A stretch of 64,000 nt of DNA from Hymenobacter convexus (GTDB taxonomy: Bacteria; Bacteroidota; Bacteroidia; Cytophagales; Hymenobacteraceae). The stretch's first letter is position 1; each line of letters starts with the position of its first letter. Positions 1 to 8,028 of this stretch are shown one piece after another. The stretch lies in NCBI RefSeq assembly GCF_030580955.1, contig NZ_JAUQON010000008.1:232449-296448 (forward strand), read 5' to 3'. The position numbers and the translations under genes were made by a program. The notes under the pieces were generated by a model that searched no databases, was not told the origin of the DNA, and worked only from the letters and a program-made list of their open reading frames with translations.

Positions 1-1
1 G

Positions 2-1156
2 CAGGAGCTGCCCACCCGCGCCAAGGGCTCGCACTGGGTGATGAACCAAGGCAGCGGCTCCGGCTTTCTGAGCACCCTGACCGGGCTGGAGTTCTCGCCC
101 GACGGCACGCGCCTCTACGCCGACACTGCCGGCGTTGCCCCTCTGCAGTACAACCTGCTGGCCGGCTCGGCCCAAATGATAGATGCGACGCGAACACCCA
201 TCCAGGTTCAGGGCCCCGGCGCTTCTCCGCAAATGCGCGACCTGAAGCTGGCGCCCGACGGCAACCTCTACGTGAGCTACGGCAATTCCCAACTAGGCCG
301 AATCAGCGCGCCCAACGCCCTGGGCAACGGCTGCCAATGGCAAAGCAGCGCTTTCAGCCTCGCGCCCCGCCAACCCAGCACCGGCACCTTCCCCCTCACC
401 CTCAGCGACCTGAACCTGCGCGCCGGCACCGGCGCAGGGCTGATTTACATCGCCGCCCGCAACGTGTGCGCCAATCAGGAAATGTTTTTTGTGTCGTGGG
501 TGAGCCCCTTGGCCACGCCCACTGCGCGCACTTGGGATTTTGGCGACTCCGCTTCCGGCGCGGCCAATACGGCCACTGGCGACTCGCCGTCGCATACTTA
601 TCGGGAGGGCGGCACCTACACCGTCACGCTGCGCATCAGCACGGGTAGCGGCCAGCAGTTCACGGGCACCCAAACGGTGCAGGTCTATGAGGCGCCGGTG
701 GTAGAGTTGGGCGTGTCTCGCACGTTATGTGCCGACGAGGCCCCGCTGCTAAGCGTGGGCCCGCAGCCCGCCGGCAGCACCTACCGCTGGCAGGATGGCA
801 GCACCGGCCCGGAATTCCAGGTCAGCACCTCCGGCACGTACCGCGTCACGGTGGCCAGTCCCAGCGGCTGCCTCACCACCAAAGAAGTCAGCATCACGGT
901 GAATGACTGCCCGGCGCTGCCCACCATCATCACCCCCAACGGCGACGCGCTCAACCAGCTTTTCGTGCTCAAAGGGCTCAATGCGGCGGACTGGAGCCTG
1001 CGCATCTTCAACCGCTGGGGCCGGCAGGTGCATTGGCAGGAGCAGTACGACAACAGCTGGGCCGCTCAGGGCCAGCCGGACGGCGTGTATTATTACCAGC
1101 TCAGCAACCGCACCTCCAATCAGCGCCTCAAGGGCTGGCTGGAGGTGCGGCGCTAG
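2..1156 (+). CDS. T9SS type B (gliding-type) surface protein with PKD domain, 5' end missing
   Basis: The reading frame is open to the first base of the window, so the gene begins upstream and only about 384 codons are seen. The first part has the phrase LEFSPDGTRLYA, typical of a beta-propeller repeat. A PKD domain follows (WDFGDSASG, then SHTYREGGTYTVTLRI), then an Ig-like stretch with two cysteines. The end (TIITPNGDALNQLFVLKGL, FNRWGRQV, GVYYYQL) is the gliding-motility-type C-terminal domain that sends proteins through the type IX secretion system. The product is therefore probably exported and cell-surface bound or released. The substrate or partner cannot be told. The convergent gene pseB starts its stop codon 4 bases beyond. 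Confidence 0.85.
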   Translation, partial: QELPTRAKGSHWVMNQGSGSGFLSTLTGLEFSPDGTRLYADTAGVAPLQYNLLAGSAQMIDATRTPIQVQGPGASPQMRDLKLAPDGNLYVSYGNSQLGRISAPNALGNGCQWQSSAFSLAPRQPSTGTFPLTLSDLNLRAGTGAGLIYIAARNVCANQEMFFVSWVSPLATPTARTWDFGDSASGAANTATGDSPSHTYREGGTYTVTLRISTGSGQQFTGTQTVQVYEAPVVELGVSRTLCADEAPLLSVGPQPAGSTYRWQDGSTGPEFQVSTSGTYRVTVASPSGCLTTKEVSITVNDCPALPTIITPNGDALNQLFVLKGLNAADWSLRIFNRWGRQVHWQEQYDNSWAAQGQPDGVYYYQLSNRTSNQRLKGWLEVRR

Positions 1157-1159
1157 CCA

Positions 1160-2179
1160 CTAGGCCACGAAATCCGCGTCCACGTGCAGGCGGATTTCAT
1201 CTCGAATCTGTTCGGCATCGAGCCATTCCTCGTTGTTGGCCGAATCGTACTGGAAGCCCAGCGGCACGCGCTTGCCGTGGAAGTTGGCAATGAATTTATC
1301 CACGTCCCAGGTCGGCATCGAGGGCAGGATGACGTAGTAGCGGTCCAGTTCCACGGTGCTCAGGGCGTCGGTTTCCGTAATCATGGCCTCGTGCAGCTTC
1401 TCGCCGGGGCGGATGCCCACGATTTTTTGCTCGCACTCCGGGCCAATGGCGCGGGCCACTTCCGTGATTTTGTAGGAAGGAATTTTCGGCACGAAAATCT
1501 CGCCGCCCCAGGCGTGCTCCAGCGCATAGAGCACCAAATCAACGCCTTCTTCGAGCGAGATATTGAAGCGCGTCATGTCGGGGTGAGTGATGGGCAGCAC
1601 GCCGGTGTGGCGCTGCTGCAAAAAGAACGGCACCACCGAACCGCGCGAGCCAATAACGTTGCCGTAGCGCACCACCGAAAAGCGTAAGTCGCGGCTGCCC
1701 TTCATGTTATTGGCCGCCACGAAGAGCTTATCCGAGCACAGTTTGGTGGCGCCGTAGAGGTTGATGGGCGCGGCGGCTTTGTCGGTGCTCAGGGCCACCA
1801 CGTCCTTCACGCCGGAGTCGAGGGCGGCGTTGATGACGTTTTCGGCGCCGAAAATATTGGTCTTGATGCACTCCATCGGGTTGTACTCGGCGGCGGGCAC
1901 CTGCTTGAGGGCGGCGGCGTGAATCACGATGTCGATGCCCTCGCAGGCGCGGTGCAGGCGCTGCGGGTCGCGCACATCGCCAATGAAATAGCGAATGGCC
2001 GGGTACTTGGCCGGGCTGAATTCCTGGCTCATCTCGTACTGCTTCAACTCGTCGCGCGAGAACACCACGAGGCGCTTCACCTGCGGGAATTTTTCGAAAA
2101 CGGTGCGGACGAATTGCTTGCCGAACGAGCCGGTGCCGCCCGTAACGAGGATGGATTTGTGGTTGAGGTCGAGAGCCAT
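1160..2179 (-). CDS. pseB: UDP-N-acetylglucosamine 4,6-dehydratase (inverting), PseB-like
   Basis: Short-chain dehydrogenase/reductase of about 339 residues, the usual PseB length. The N-terminus carries the NAD(P)-binding glycine motif TGGTGSFGKQFV, and the YGATK segment supplies the catalytic Tyr and Lys. In the PseB family the enzyme makes UDP-4-keto-6-deoxy-AltNAc from UDP-GlcNAc, the first step to pseudaminic acid and related nonulosonic or deoxy sugars. The ATG at 2179 (MALDLNHKS) was chosen because it sits directly before the Rossmann fold; an upstream start at 2221 would add 14 unrelated residues. No other pse genes are adjacent, but the flanking MBOAT, SGNH-like and GT4 genes fit surface-glycan synthesis. 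A CapD-type relative is the alternative. Confidence 0.8.
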   Translation of the reverse strand: MALDLNHKSILVTGGTGSFGKQFVRTVFEKFPQVKRLVVFSRDELKQYEMSQEFSPAKYPAIRYFIGDVRDPQRLHRACEGIDIVIHAAALKQVPAAEYNPMECIKTNIFGAENVINAALDSGVKDVVALSTDKAAAPINLYGATKLCSDKLFVAANNMKGSRDLRFSVVRYGNVIGSRGSVVPFFLQQRHTGVLPITHPDMTRFNISLEEGVDLVLYALEHAWGGEIFVPKIPSYKITEVARAIGPECEQKIVGIRPGEKLHEAMITETDALSTVELDRYYVILPSMPTWDVDKFIANFHGKRVPLGFQYDSANNEEWLDAEQIRDEIRLHVDADFVA

Positions 2180-2207
2180 GAAAAAAGGGGAAGCCAAAAC
2201 AGGACTG

Positions 2208-2215
2208 CAAAAGTA
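2208..2215 (-). promoter_or_regulatory. Candidate -7 box for pseB
   Basis: On the minus strand this reads TACTTTTG, an exact match to the Bacteroidota -7 consensus TAnnTTTG, 28 bases before the chosen ATG. No clear TTG/TTTG element lies 17-23 bases upstream, so this is a half-supported promoter. Confidence 0.4.
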
Positions 2216-2241
2216 GTTCAATTAGGATTGGCGCTAATGCC

Positions 2242-2349
2242 GCCTGTCATCCTGAGCGCAGCGAAGGACCTGCTCACGTCATCATCGGCTGAATTACTGC
2301 TAGTCGTTTCAAGGTGAAAAGGTCCTTCGCTGCGCTCAGGATGACAGGC
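2242..2349. repeat. Long palindromic intergenic repeat, copy 1
   Basis: Two perfectly complementary 29-base arms (2242-2270 and 2321-2349) flank a 50-base centre. The arm core reads GTCATCCTGAGCGCAGCGAA. This copy lies between two divergent genes (pseB and the MBOAT gene), so it cannot be a shared terminator. Its core is nearly identical to the copy at 47059 and related to the others in the window. Confidence 0.9.
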
Positions 2350-2410
2350 CCGCTCTTAAAACGCCCGCCGCTGCCGACCTTCGCACCGCCCAGCCGCTGC
2401 CGCGCCCCGC

Positions 2411-3883
2411 ATGCTTTTCAATTCCCTCCACTTTCTCCTCTTTTTCCCGCTCGTCGTCGGGCTCTATTTTGGCTTGCCGCCCCGCTGGCGCAACCCGCTG
2501 CTGCTCGCTGCCAGCTACTATTTCTACATGAGCTGGCGGGCTATTTATGCCCTGCTGCTGCTCGCCACCACCGTCCTTGACTACTACAGCGGCTACCGCA
2601 TGAGCCAGCTGCCCACCAAGGCGGCGCGGCGGCCCTGGCTCTACCTCAGCCTGGCCAGCAATCTGGGTACGCTGTTCGTTTTCAAGTACTTCAACTTCTT
2701 TCGCGACTCCGTATTACAGCTGGCCGAGGCATTCCACCTGCCGCACGGCAGCGGGCCGGTGCTGGGCCTGCTGCTGCCGGTGGGCGTGTCGTTCTACACG
2801 TTTCAGTCGGTGGGCTACATCATCGATGTGTACCAGGGCCGGTTGGCAGCGGAACGGAATTTCGGACGGTTTGCCCTGTTCGTGGCGTTTTTTCCGCAAC
2901 TGGTGGCCGGGCCCATTGAGCGCGGCGGGCACATGCTGCCGCAGTTTCGGCGGGAGCACGAGTTTGATTATCAGCGCGTAGTGAGTGGGTTGCGGCTCAT
3001 GGCCTGGGGATTGTTCAAGAAAGTGGTGGTGGCCGACCGCCTGGCCCTGCTCGTCAACCCGATTTTCAACAACCCGCGCCAGCACCCCGAGGGGCCGCTG
3101 CTGCTGCTGGCCACGCTGGCTTTTACCTTTCAGATTTACGGCGATTTTTCGGGCTATACCGACATGGCGCGGGGCGCCGCCCGGGTGCTCGGCTTCGAGT
3201 TCAACCTCAATTTCCGGCAGCCCTACCTGTCGGCCTCGGTGCCCGAGTTCTGGCGCCGCTGGCACATTTCGCTGTCGAGCTGGTTTCGCGACTACGTGTA
3301 TATCCCGCTGGGGGGCAGCCGCGTAGCCCCGGCCCGCGCCTATGGCAACCTGCTGGCGGTGTTTCTCATCAGCGGCCTCTGGCACGGCGCCAACTGGACG
3401 TTTCTGGTCTGGGGCGGGCTGCACGGGCTGTACCTGGTGCTCAGCACCTGGGCCCGGCCGGCGCGAGAGCGGCTGGCGCAGCTCACGGGGCTGACGGCGC
3501 ACCCGCGCCTGCGCCGGGCTGGGGGCGTGCTGCTCACGTTCGGGCTGGTGGCCTACGCCTGGATTTTCTTCCGCGCCAACACTTTGGACGATGCCATTTT
3601 CATCAGCCAGCACCTGTTCAGCAGCTGGAACACGCTGGGCGGGCGCGGCACGGCCACGCTGCTGCTCGAATTTTCGCAGCACTACCGGCCCGAACTGGCC
3701 GTGGCCGCTTTCAGCGTGTGCCTCATGCTGGTCCTCGAATATTTCGGCCGGGCGCGCAGTCTGCAGGCCTGGGTTTCGGCCCAACCGGCGGCCGTGCGTT
3801 GGGCCGGCTACGCCGGGCTGGCGCTGCTAATTCTGTACCTAGGCGTGTTCAACAGCACCTCGTTTATTTATTTTCAATTTTGA
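2411..3883 (+). CDS. MBOAT-family O-acyltransferase (AlgI/DltB-like)
   Basis: Polytopic membrane protein of 490 residues, the normal length for AlgI-type MBOAT enzymes, which move acetyl groups across the membrane for O-acetylation of exopolysaccharide. Typical AlgI landmarks are visible: the N-terminus MLFNSLHFLLFFPLVVGLYF, the PEFWRRWHISLSSWFRDYVY block, and the segment HGANWTFLVWGGLHG with the two conserved histidines of the active region. The next gene overlaps its stop and encodes an SGNH-like protein, the usual partner that completes transfer on the outer side. The polysaccharide modified is unknown; nearby PseB and GT4 genes suggest a surface glycan. Confidence 0.9.
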   Translation: MLFNSLHFLLFFPLVVGLYFGLPPRWRNPLLLAASYYFYMSWRAIYALLLLATTVLDYYSGYRMSQLPTKAARRPWLYLSLASNLGTLFVFKYFNFFRDSVLQLAEAFHLPHGSGPVLGLLLPVGVSFYTFQSVGYIIDVYQGRLAAERNFGRFALFVAFFPQLVAGPIERGGHMLPQFRREHEFDYQRVVSGLRLMAWGLFKKVVVADRLALLVNPIFNNPRQHPEGPLLLLATLAFTFQIYGDFSGYTDMARGAARVLGFEFNLNFRQPYLSASVPEFWRRWHISLSSWFRDYVYIPLGGSRVAPARAYGNLLAVFLISGLWHGANWTFLVWGGLHGLYLVLSTWARPARERLAQLTGLTAHPRLRRAGGVLLTFGLVAYAWIFFRANTLDDAIFISQHLFSSWNTLGGRGTATLLLEFSQHYRPELAVAAFSVCLMLVLEYFGRARSLQAWVSAQPAAVRWAGYAGLALLILYLGVFNSTSFIYFQF

Positions 3884-4815
3884 AGCGGCCCGATAATTCT
3901 GCGGTTCTGAAGCTGCTGGGGCGGCTGGCGCTGCTGGCCAGCGCGGCGCTGCTGGGTGCGCTGGCGCTGGGCCCGGTGCTGCGGCGCGGGCAGGTTGATG
4001 CGTTTTACGGCCGTTTCACCAGCCCACCCGCGGGCTCGCTGGTGTTGGGCACCTCGCGGGCGGCGCAGGGAATCCGGCCGGCGGTGCTGGCGGCGCGGCT
4101 GGGCGGCCGGTTTGAGGGGCCGCTGCTTAACTACGCTTTCACGCTCACGCACTCGCCCTACGGCCAGGCTTATTTGCGCAGTATCCAGCGCAAGCTGCGC
4201 CCGGAGGTGAAAAACGGCCTTTTTATTGTAGCCGTCGACCCGTGGTCGCTGTCGCTCACCGGCCCGGAAGGGGTCTTTCCGGAGGACCAGTCGTTCATTG
4301 GCCAGCTCCATCAGGTGAGCCAGAATCCCAATCTGCCTTACCTCACGCGCTACCAAACCAAGCCGCTCTACCGCCTGCTGCTCGACTACGCCACCGCCAC
4401 CGAGCGCCTGCACCCCGACGGCTGGCTGGAAGTCAACATTGGCACCGACAGCGCCCAGGTGCGCGCCCGCACCACCCGCAAGCTGCAGGATTATAAGCAA
4501 CTGGCCGCTGCTCAGCACCTCTCGGCGAGCCGGCTACAGGCCTTGCGCCAAACCATTGAGTTCCTGAAGCCCCACGGCCGCGTGGTACTAGTGCGCCTGC
4601 CCGTCGGGCCGTCGCTGCTGCAATTGGAACAAGTTTACCAGCCCGGCTTCGACCAACTCATGCGCCGACTGGCCAACAACTCGGCCGTGCCCTACCTCGA
4701 TTACAGCGCCCAGCCCTACGCCACCACCGATGGCAACCACCTGCAGCGCAACGCCAGCGCAGCTTTCAGCGAGCAACTGGCCAAGGACTTAGCCAAAATG
4801 CTGGCCGCGCAGTAG
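3880..4815 (+). CDS. SGNH-like membrane-anchored acetyltransferase partner of MBOAT
   Basis: About 311 residues. I place the start at the TTG at 3880, which overlaps the MBOAT stop as TTGA; the frame is open further upstream but that part only shadows the MBOAT gene. After a short basic head comes one transmembrane segment (about residues 9-28). The remainder would be extracytoplasmic. GSLVLGTSRAAQG resembles block I of SGNH hydrolases, and TDGNHLQRNAS near the end fits the Asp-x-x-His block. DltD and AlgX/AlgJ proteins work beside MBOAT enzymes in the same way. Overall similarity is weak by eye, so the family is inferred from motifs and coupling. Confidence 0.65.
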   Translation: MKRPDNSAVLKLLGRLALLASAALLGALALGPVLRRGQVDAFYGRFTSPPAGSLVLGTSRAAQGIRPAVLAARLGGRFEGPLLNYAFTLTHSPYGQAYLRSIQRKLRPEVKNGLFIVAVDPWSLSLTGPEGVFPEDQSFIGQLHQVSQNPNLPYLTRYQTKPLYRLLLDYATATERLHPDGWLEVNIGTDSAQVRARTTRKLQDYKQLAAAQHLSASRLQALRQTIEFLKPHGRVVLVRLPVGPSLLQLEQVYQPGFDQLMRRLANNSAVPYLDYSAQPYATTDGNHLQRNASAAFSEQLAKDLAKMLAAQ

Positions 4816-4821
4816 CCTTTT

Positions 4822-6546
4822 CTACTTGGCTGTTTCGGCTACTTCATACACGTAAATGTGCCAGTAGGAATCTGGGTGGGCAAAATCGGCCACCGGGCGC
4901 AGGCCGCTACGGGCCGGATGCGCCAGCCGCGCCGCGCTGAGAATAAACCGCCCGCCTAATTGCTTGAAAGCAGCTGCGTTGAGTGCCCAATCCTGCACGG
5001 TGCGCACGGGCGCGGCCGGCACCAGGAAGTTGCGGCCCAGCTCGTGCGCGAAGAAAAAACAGCGGTTGCCCCAGGCATCGAAGTAAGTACGCAGGGCCGC
5101 GTCTTTGGCCAGCTCACCGGCAATAAGCGGCCGGAACTGGTGCTTATATGCCAGCGGGTAGTTGTTCTGGTTGCTGTCGAGGGTGTAGAAATCGTTGAGC
5201 TGCGCTACGGCTGGCGCGAAGCCCAGGCAGCCCACGCGGTAGCCGCTGGGCGGCAGGCCCGTGCGTTGGGCCAGGTGCTGCTTGATGCTGGTAAACAGCG
5301 GTTTGGCCATGTACTGTGCATAGTTTGGCTGGCCCTTTTTCGGTCGGCCGGCCAATTCGCGCAGGTTGTTGGTCCATTCCGTATTCATGAGCAGGCCAAT
5401 GAGTAGCTGCACGGCCACTATCCCGGCCGCCACCAGCCGGCGCTGAATTGGCAGCAGGCGCAAGCCCAACGCCAGCACCCCGAAGCAGGCCAGCGGCAGC
5501 AGAAACCCCAGCCGCGTGAGATTAAAAGCGTGCAGCAAGGGCAGCTGATGTTGCACCAGAGCCACGCCCTGCAGAACGAATCCGCAAAAAATACTCACCC
5601 CCAAAATATCCAGCAGCCACGGCGCCAGCCGACGGGCGGCCACTCGCCACCCGCCCGGTGCCCAAGCCAGCGCGGCCAGCACGGCCAGCGCCACGGCTCC
5701 CCGAAAAAACTGGCTGGAGTGGTATTGCCCCAGCACCAGAAAATTAAGCGACTGCCGCAAGCCGGGCAGCAGTCCCATTTGCGTTTGCCGCAACAAGTCA
5801 TGTTCTACCCGATGCGATATGAACTGCTGTGCCACAAGCAACGAGTAAAACAGCGGCCACTCCACCACCACATACATGGCCATCAGCAAGCCCGTGGCCA
5901 GAGCCACCCGAAGTGCCGCCGCCCGCCGCCCATGCCAGAAGTCGTAGAGCGCCAGCCCGGCCAATGCGCCGCCTATAAACGGCCCCACAAATACAAAAAA
6001 CGTCCACACCGGAAATGCCGCCACTAGCAGCCAGTCCCACCAGCGCCCGCGGCCGTCGCGCAGGCGCAACACGGCCAGTAGCAGCGCCGGCTGGCCTAGC
6101 ACCGTCAGCCCATAAATGGAGTAGATGGGCAGCGTAGCCCAGGCCAGCGCCAGGCCGGCCGCCAGGCCTCGCTGGCCCGGCTCCGGCAGCCAGCGCGCCC
6201 GCAGTAGTGCCCACATGCCCAGCAGCCCCAGCAGCCGCACCAGTGCCTGATTAACCAGATACGCCGCCCACGGCAGCACCCCAAACAGCCACACCGTCGG
6301 GTTCAGCCCCGAGCGTAGGGCGTTGCGCGGCAGCCCGTTCATGATGCTCGGAATCACCGTGGTGGGCCGATAGTCGAATACTACCCGGAACTTGTTCAGC
6401 AGGTAGGGGCTGCCAATTTCCGTATCTAGGTTGTCGTGAATCGTAAGGTAGCTGTGGCTTTGCAGCAGCAAAAAGGGTAGCAGAAACAGCGCCAGACCCA
6501 GCAGTGCCAGCGACAACGGCCGTAAAAAGGGGCTTCCACTCTTCAT
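4822..6546 (-). CDS. Multi-pass membrane protein, possibly DUF6044-like
   Basis: About 574 residues with roughly ten hydrophobic segments from the N-terminus to about residue 400, followed by a soluble C-terminal domain of about 170 residues. The overall shape (first helix, then a long periplasmic loop with HDNLDTEIG) resembles GT-C-type or DUF6044 membrane proteins, but I cannot place a catalytic residue with confidence. The ATG at 6546 is preferred; a TTG at 6561, immediately after the stop of the upstream glycosyltransferase, is an alternative and would make the two genes contiguous. It is probably co-transcribed with that GT4 gene and may act in glycan assembly or export. Confidence 0.7.
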   Translation of the reverse strand: MKSGSPFLRPLSLALLGLALFLLPFLLLQSHSYLTIHDNLDTEIGSPYLLNKFRVVFDYRPTTVIPSIMNGLPRNALRSGLNPTVWLFGVLPWAAYLVNQALVRLLGLLGMWALLRARWLPEPGQRGLAAGLALAWATLPIYSIYGLTVLGQPALLLAVLRLRDGRGRWWDWLLVAAFPVWTFFVFVGPFIGGALAGLALYDFWHGRRAAALRVALATGLLMAMYVVVEWPLFYSLLVAQQFISHRVEHDLLRQTQMGLLPGLRQSLNFLVLGQYHSSQFFRGAVALAVLAALAWAPGGWRVAARRLAPWLLDILGVSIFCGFVLQGVALVQHQLPLLHAFNLTRLGFLLPLACFGVLALGLRLLPIQRRLVAAGIVAVQLLIGLLMNTEWTNNLRELAGRPKKGQPNYAQYMAKPLFTSIKQHLAQRTGLPPSGYRVGCLGFAPAVAQLNDFYTLDSNQNNYPLAYKHQFRPLIAGELAKDAALRTYFDAWGNRCFFFAHELGRNFLVPAAPVRTVQDWALNAAAFKQLGGRFILSAARLAHPARSGLRPVADFAHPDSYWHIYVYEVAETAK

Positions 6547-6561
6547 TGGGCGTGGTTGCAA

Positions 6562-7872
6562 TTAGCGGGCGGCAATTTCGGCCAGCCGCCCGGCCAGCGC
6601 GCGGCGGGAATAGCGGTTGTGGCTCACGGCCGGCAGGTCGAGGTTGGGGTTCTGGCGCCACTGGGCCACTAGTGTTTCCAGCGTAGCCAGCATTAGTGCT
6701 GAATCCTGGTAGGGCAAGGCTTGGCCCGCCTCGCATTCCTGGAGCAGGTTGTCGGCGTCGGAGCCGGCCGGGCCCACGCACAGAATGGGCTTGTTGGCCG
6801 CGAGGTACTCGAAAATCTTGCCCGGCAGAATGCCGAAATTGCGCGGCACGTCCGGAATAGCCATCAGCAGCACCGAGGAACTGAGCAGGTATTCTACCGA
6901 CTTATCGTGCGGCACAAAAGGTATAAACTCTGTGGCTGTTAGCAGGCCCGCCTGTTCAATTTGCTGGCGCAATTGGGCCGAAACCTGCCCCACGAAGCGC
7001 AGCCGCAGCGGCACTTCAGGATGCCGGGCGGCGCAGCTGGTAATGACATTGAGCAGGCAGTCAATGTGATACAACTCTGTGATGGTGCCGGTGTGCGTGA
7101 TGCGCAGGCAGTCTGTGGGCGGCTGCGAGGGCTGGCAGAAGTCCGTTTCGTCGTAACCATTCGGCAGCACCTGAAGCTTGGCCGAAGGCAGCTCCGGCAG
7201 CTTGGCCATAAACAGCCGCTTGGTTTCGGGCGAGGTCACCAGCACGGTATCGGCCTGGGTGAGCACCTGCCGCTCGTAGCGCGCATCGAGCCAGGCGGCC
7301 AGCGGCGTGTGGTGCAGGTCTTTGTAGTAATAAATGTCCGTCCACGGGTCGCGCATATCGGCCAGCCAGCGCAGGCCGTGGCGCTTTTTCAATTCCAACC
7401 CAATGAGCTGGGTGGAGTGCGGCGGCGACGAAGTGAGCACGGCGTCGAACTGCTCGCCAGCAGCCAGCAGCTTTTCCACGGCGGCCAGGGCGTGGCGGTT
7501 CCAGCCCCGGCGCGGGTCCGGAATGAACAGGTTGCCGCGCACGAAGCGCAGCACTTTCTGCATGGCGCCCGGCTTGCCTTCGTTGGCAAAGCCGCCGTAG
7601 GGCACGGCCCGGCCGGTCAGCTTCTTGTAGCTCTCAAACGGCTCCGTAGTGCCAGTGCGGATGACGCGCACGCCGGCTGGCACCTCGGCCAGCAGGCTTT
7701 CGTCGCGTACCGGGTAGGTGGCCTGGGCCGGGTCCACGGTTATCACCGTGGGCTCCACGCCGAAATGCCCGAGGTGCTTCACAAATTTCAGGCAGCGCTG
7801 CACGCCGGCCCCGCCCGAAGGCGGCCAATAATAGGTGATGACGAGCAGGCGCAGCGGACGTAGGGCGGACAC
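6562..7872 (-). CDS. Glycosyltransferase family 4 protein
   Basis: 436 residues starting with GTG at 7872. The N-terminus reads LLVITYYWPPSGGAGVQR, the glycine-rich donor/acceptor cleft entry typical of GT4 (GT-B fold) enzymes. LPNGYDETDF marks the start of the C-terminal domain, and the segment NFGILPGKIFEYLAANKPIL is the nucleotide-sugar-binding region with the conserved Glu of the EX7E-type motif. GT4 enzymes transfer a sugar from a nucleotide donor with retention; the sugar here is unknown. It is first in a two-gene minus-strand unit with the membrane protein downstream and diverges from ffh. Confidence 0.85.
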   Translation of the reverse strand: MSALRPLRLLVITYYWPPSGGAGVQRCLKFVKHLGHFGVEPTVITVDPAQATYPVRDESLLAEVPAGVRVIRTGTTEPFESYKKLTGRAVPYGGFANEGKPGAMQKVLRFVRGNLFIPDPRRGWNRHALAAVEKLLAAGEQFDAVLTSSPPHSTQLIGLELKKRHGLRWLADMRDPWTDIYYYKDLHHTPLAAWLDARYERQVLTQADTVLVTSPETKRLFMAKLPELPSAKLQVLPNGYDETDFCQPSQPPTDCLRITHTGTITELYHIDCLLNVITSCAARHPEVPLRLRFVGQVSAQLRQQIEQAGLLTATEFIPFVPHDKSVEYLLSSSVLLMAIPDVPRNFGILPGKIFEYLAANKPILCVGPAGSDADNLLQECEAGQALPYQDSALMLATLETLVAQWRQNPNLDLPAVSHNRYSRRALAGRLAEIAAR

Positions 7873-7913
7873 GGAACAGCAGGGGAGGGCAAGCGGGCCG
7901 CGAAGGTACGTGG

Positions 7914-7947
7914 TTTGCCGGTTTTCGGCCTTTTGTGGTTACTTTTG
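7914..7947 (+). promoter_or_regulatory. Promoter of ffh (TTTG-N22-TACTTTTG)
   Basis: TTTG at 7914-7917 and TACTTTTG at 7940-7947 are separated by 22 bases and match the Bacteroidota sigma-A pattern TTTG / TAnnTTTG. This would give a leader of roughly 75 bases before the ffh ATG at 8029. Confidence 0.55.
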
Positions 7948-8028
7948 GGGTTCAATAACTGCCTGATTTGGCGCGGCTCGGTGCCCGCAGTCAGTCCTCT
8001 TGTCTCTCCCGCTCAACCCAGCGAATCC

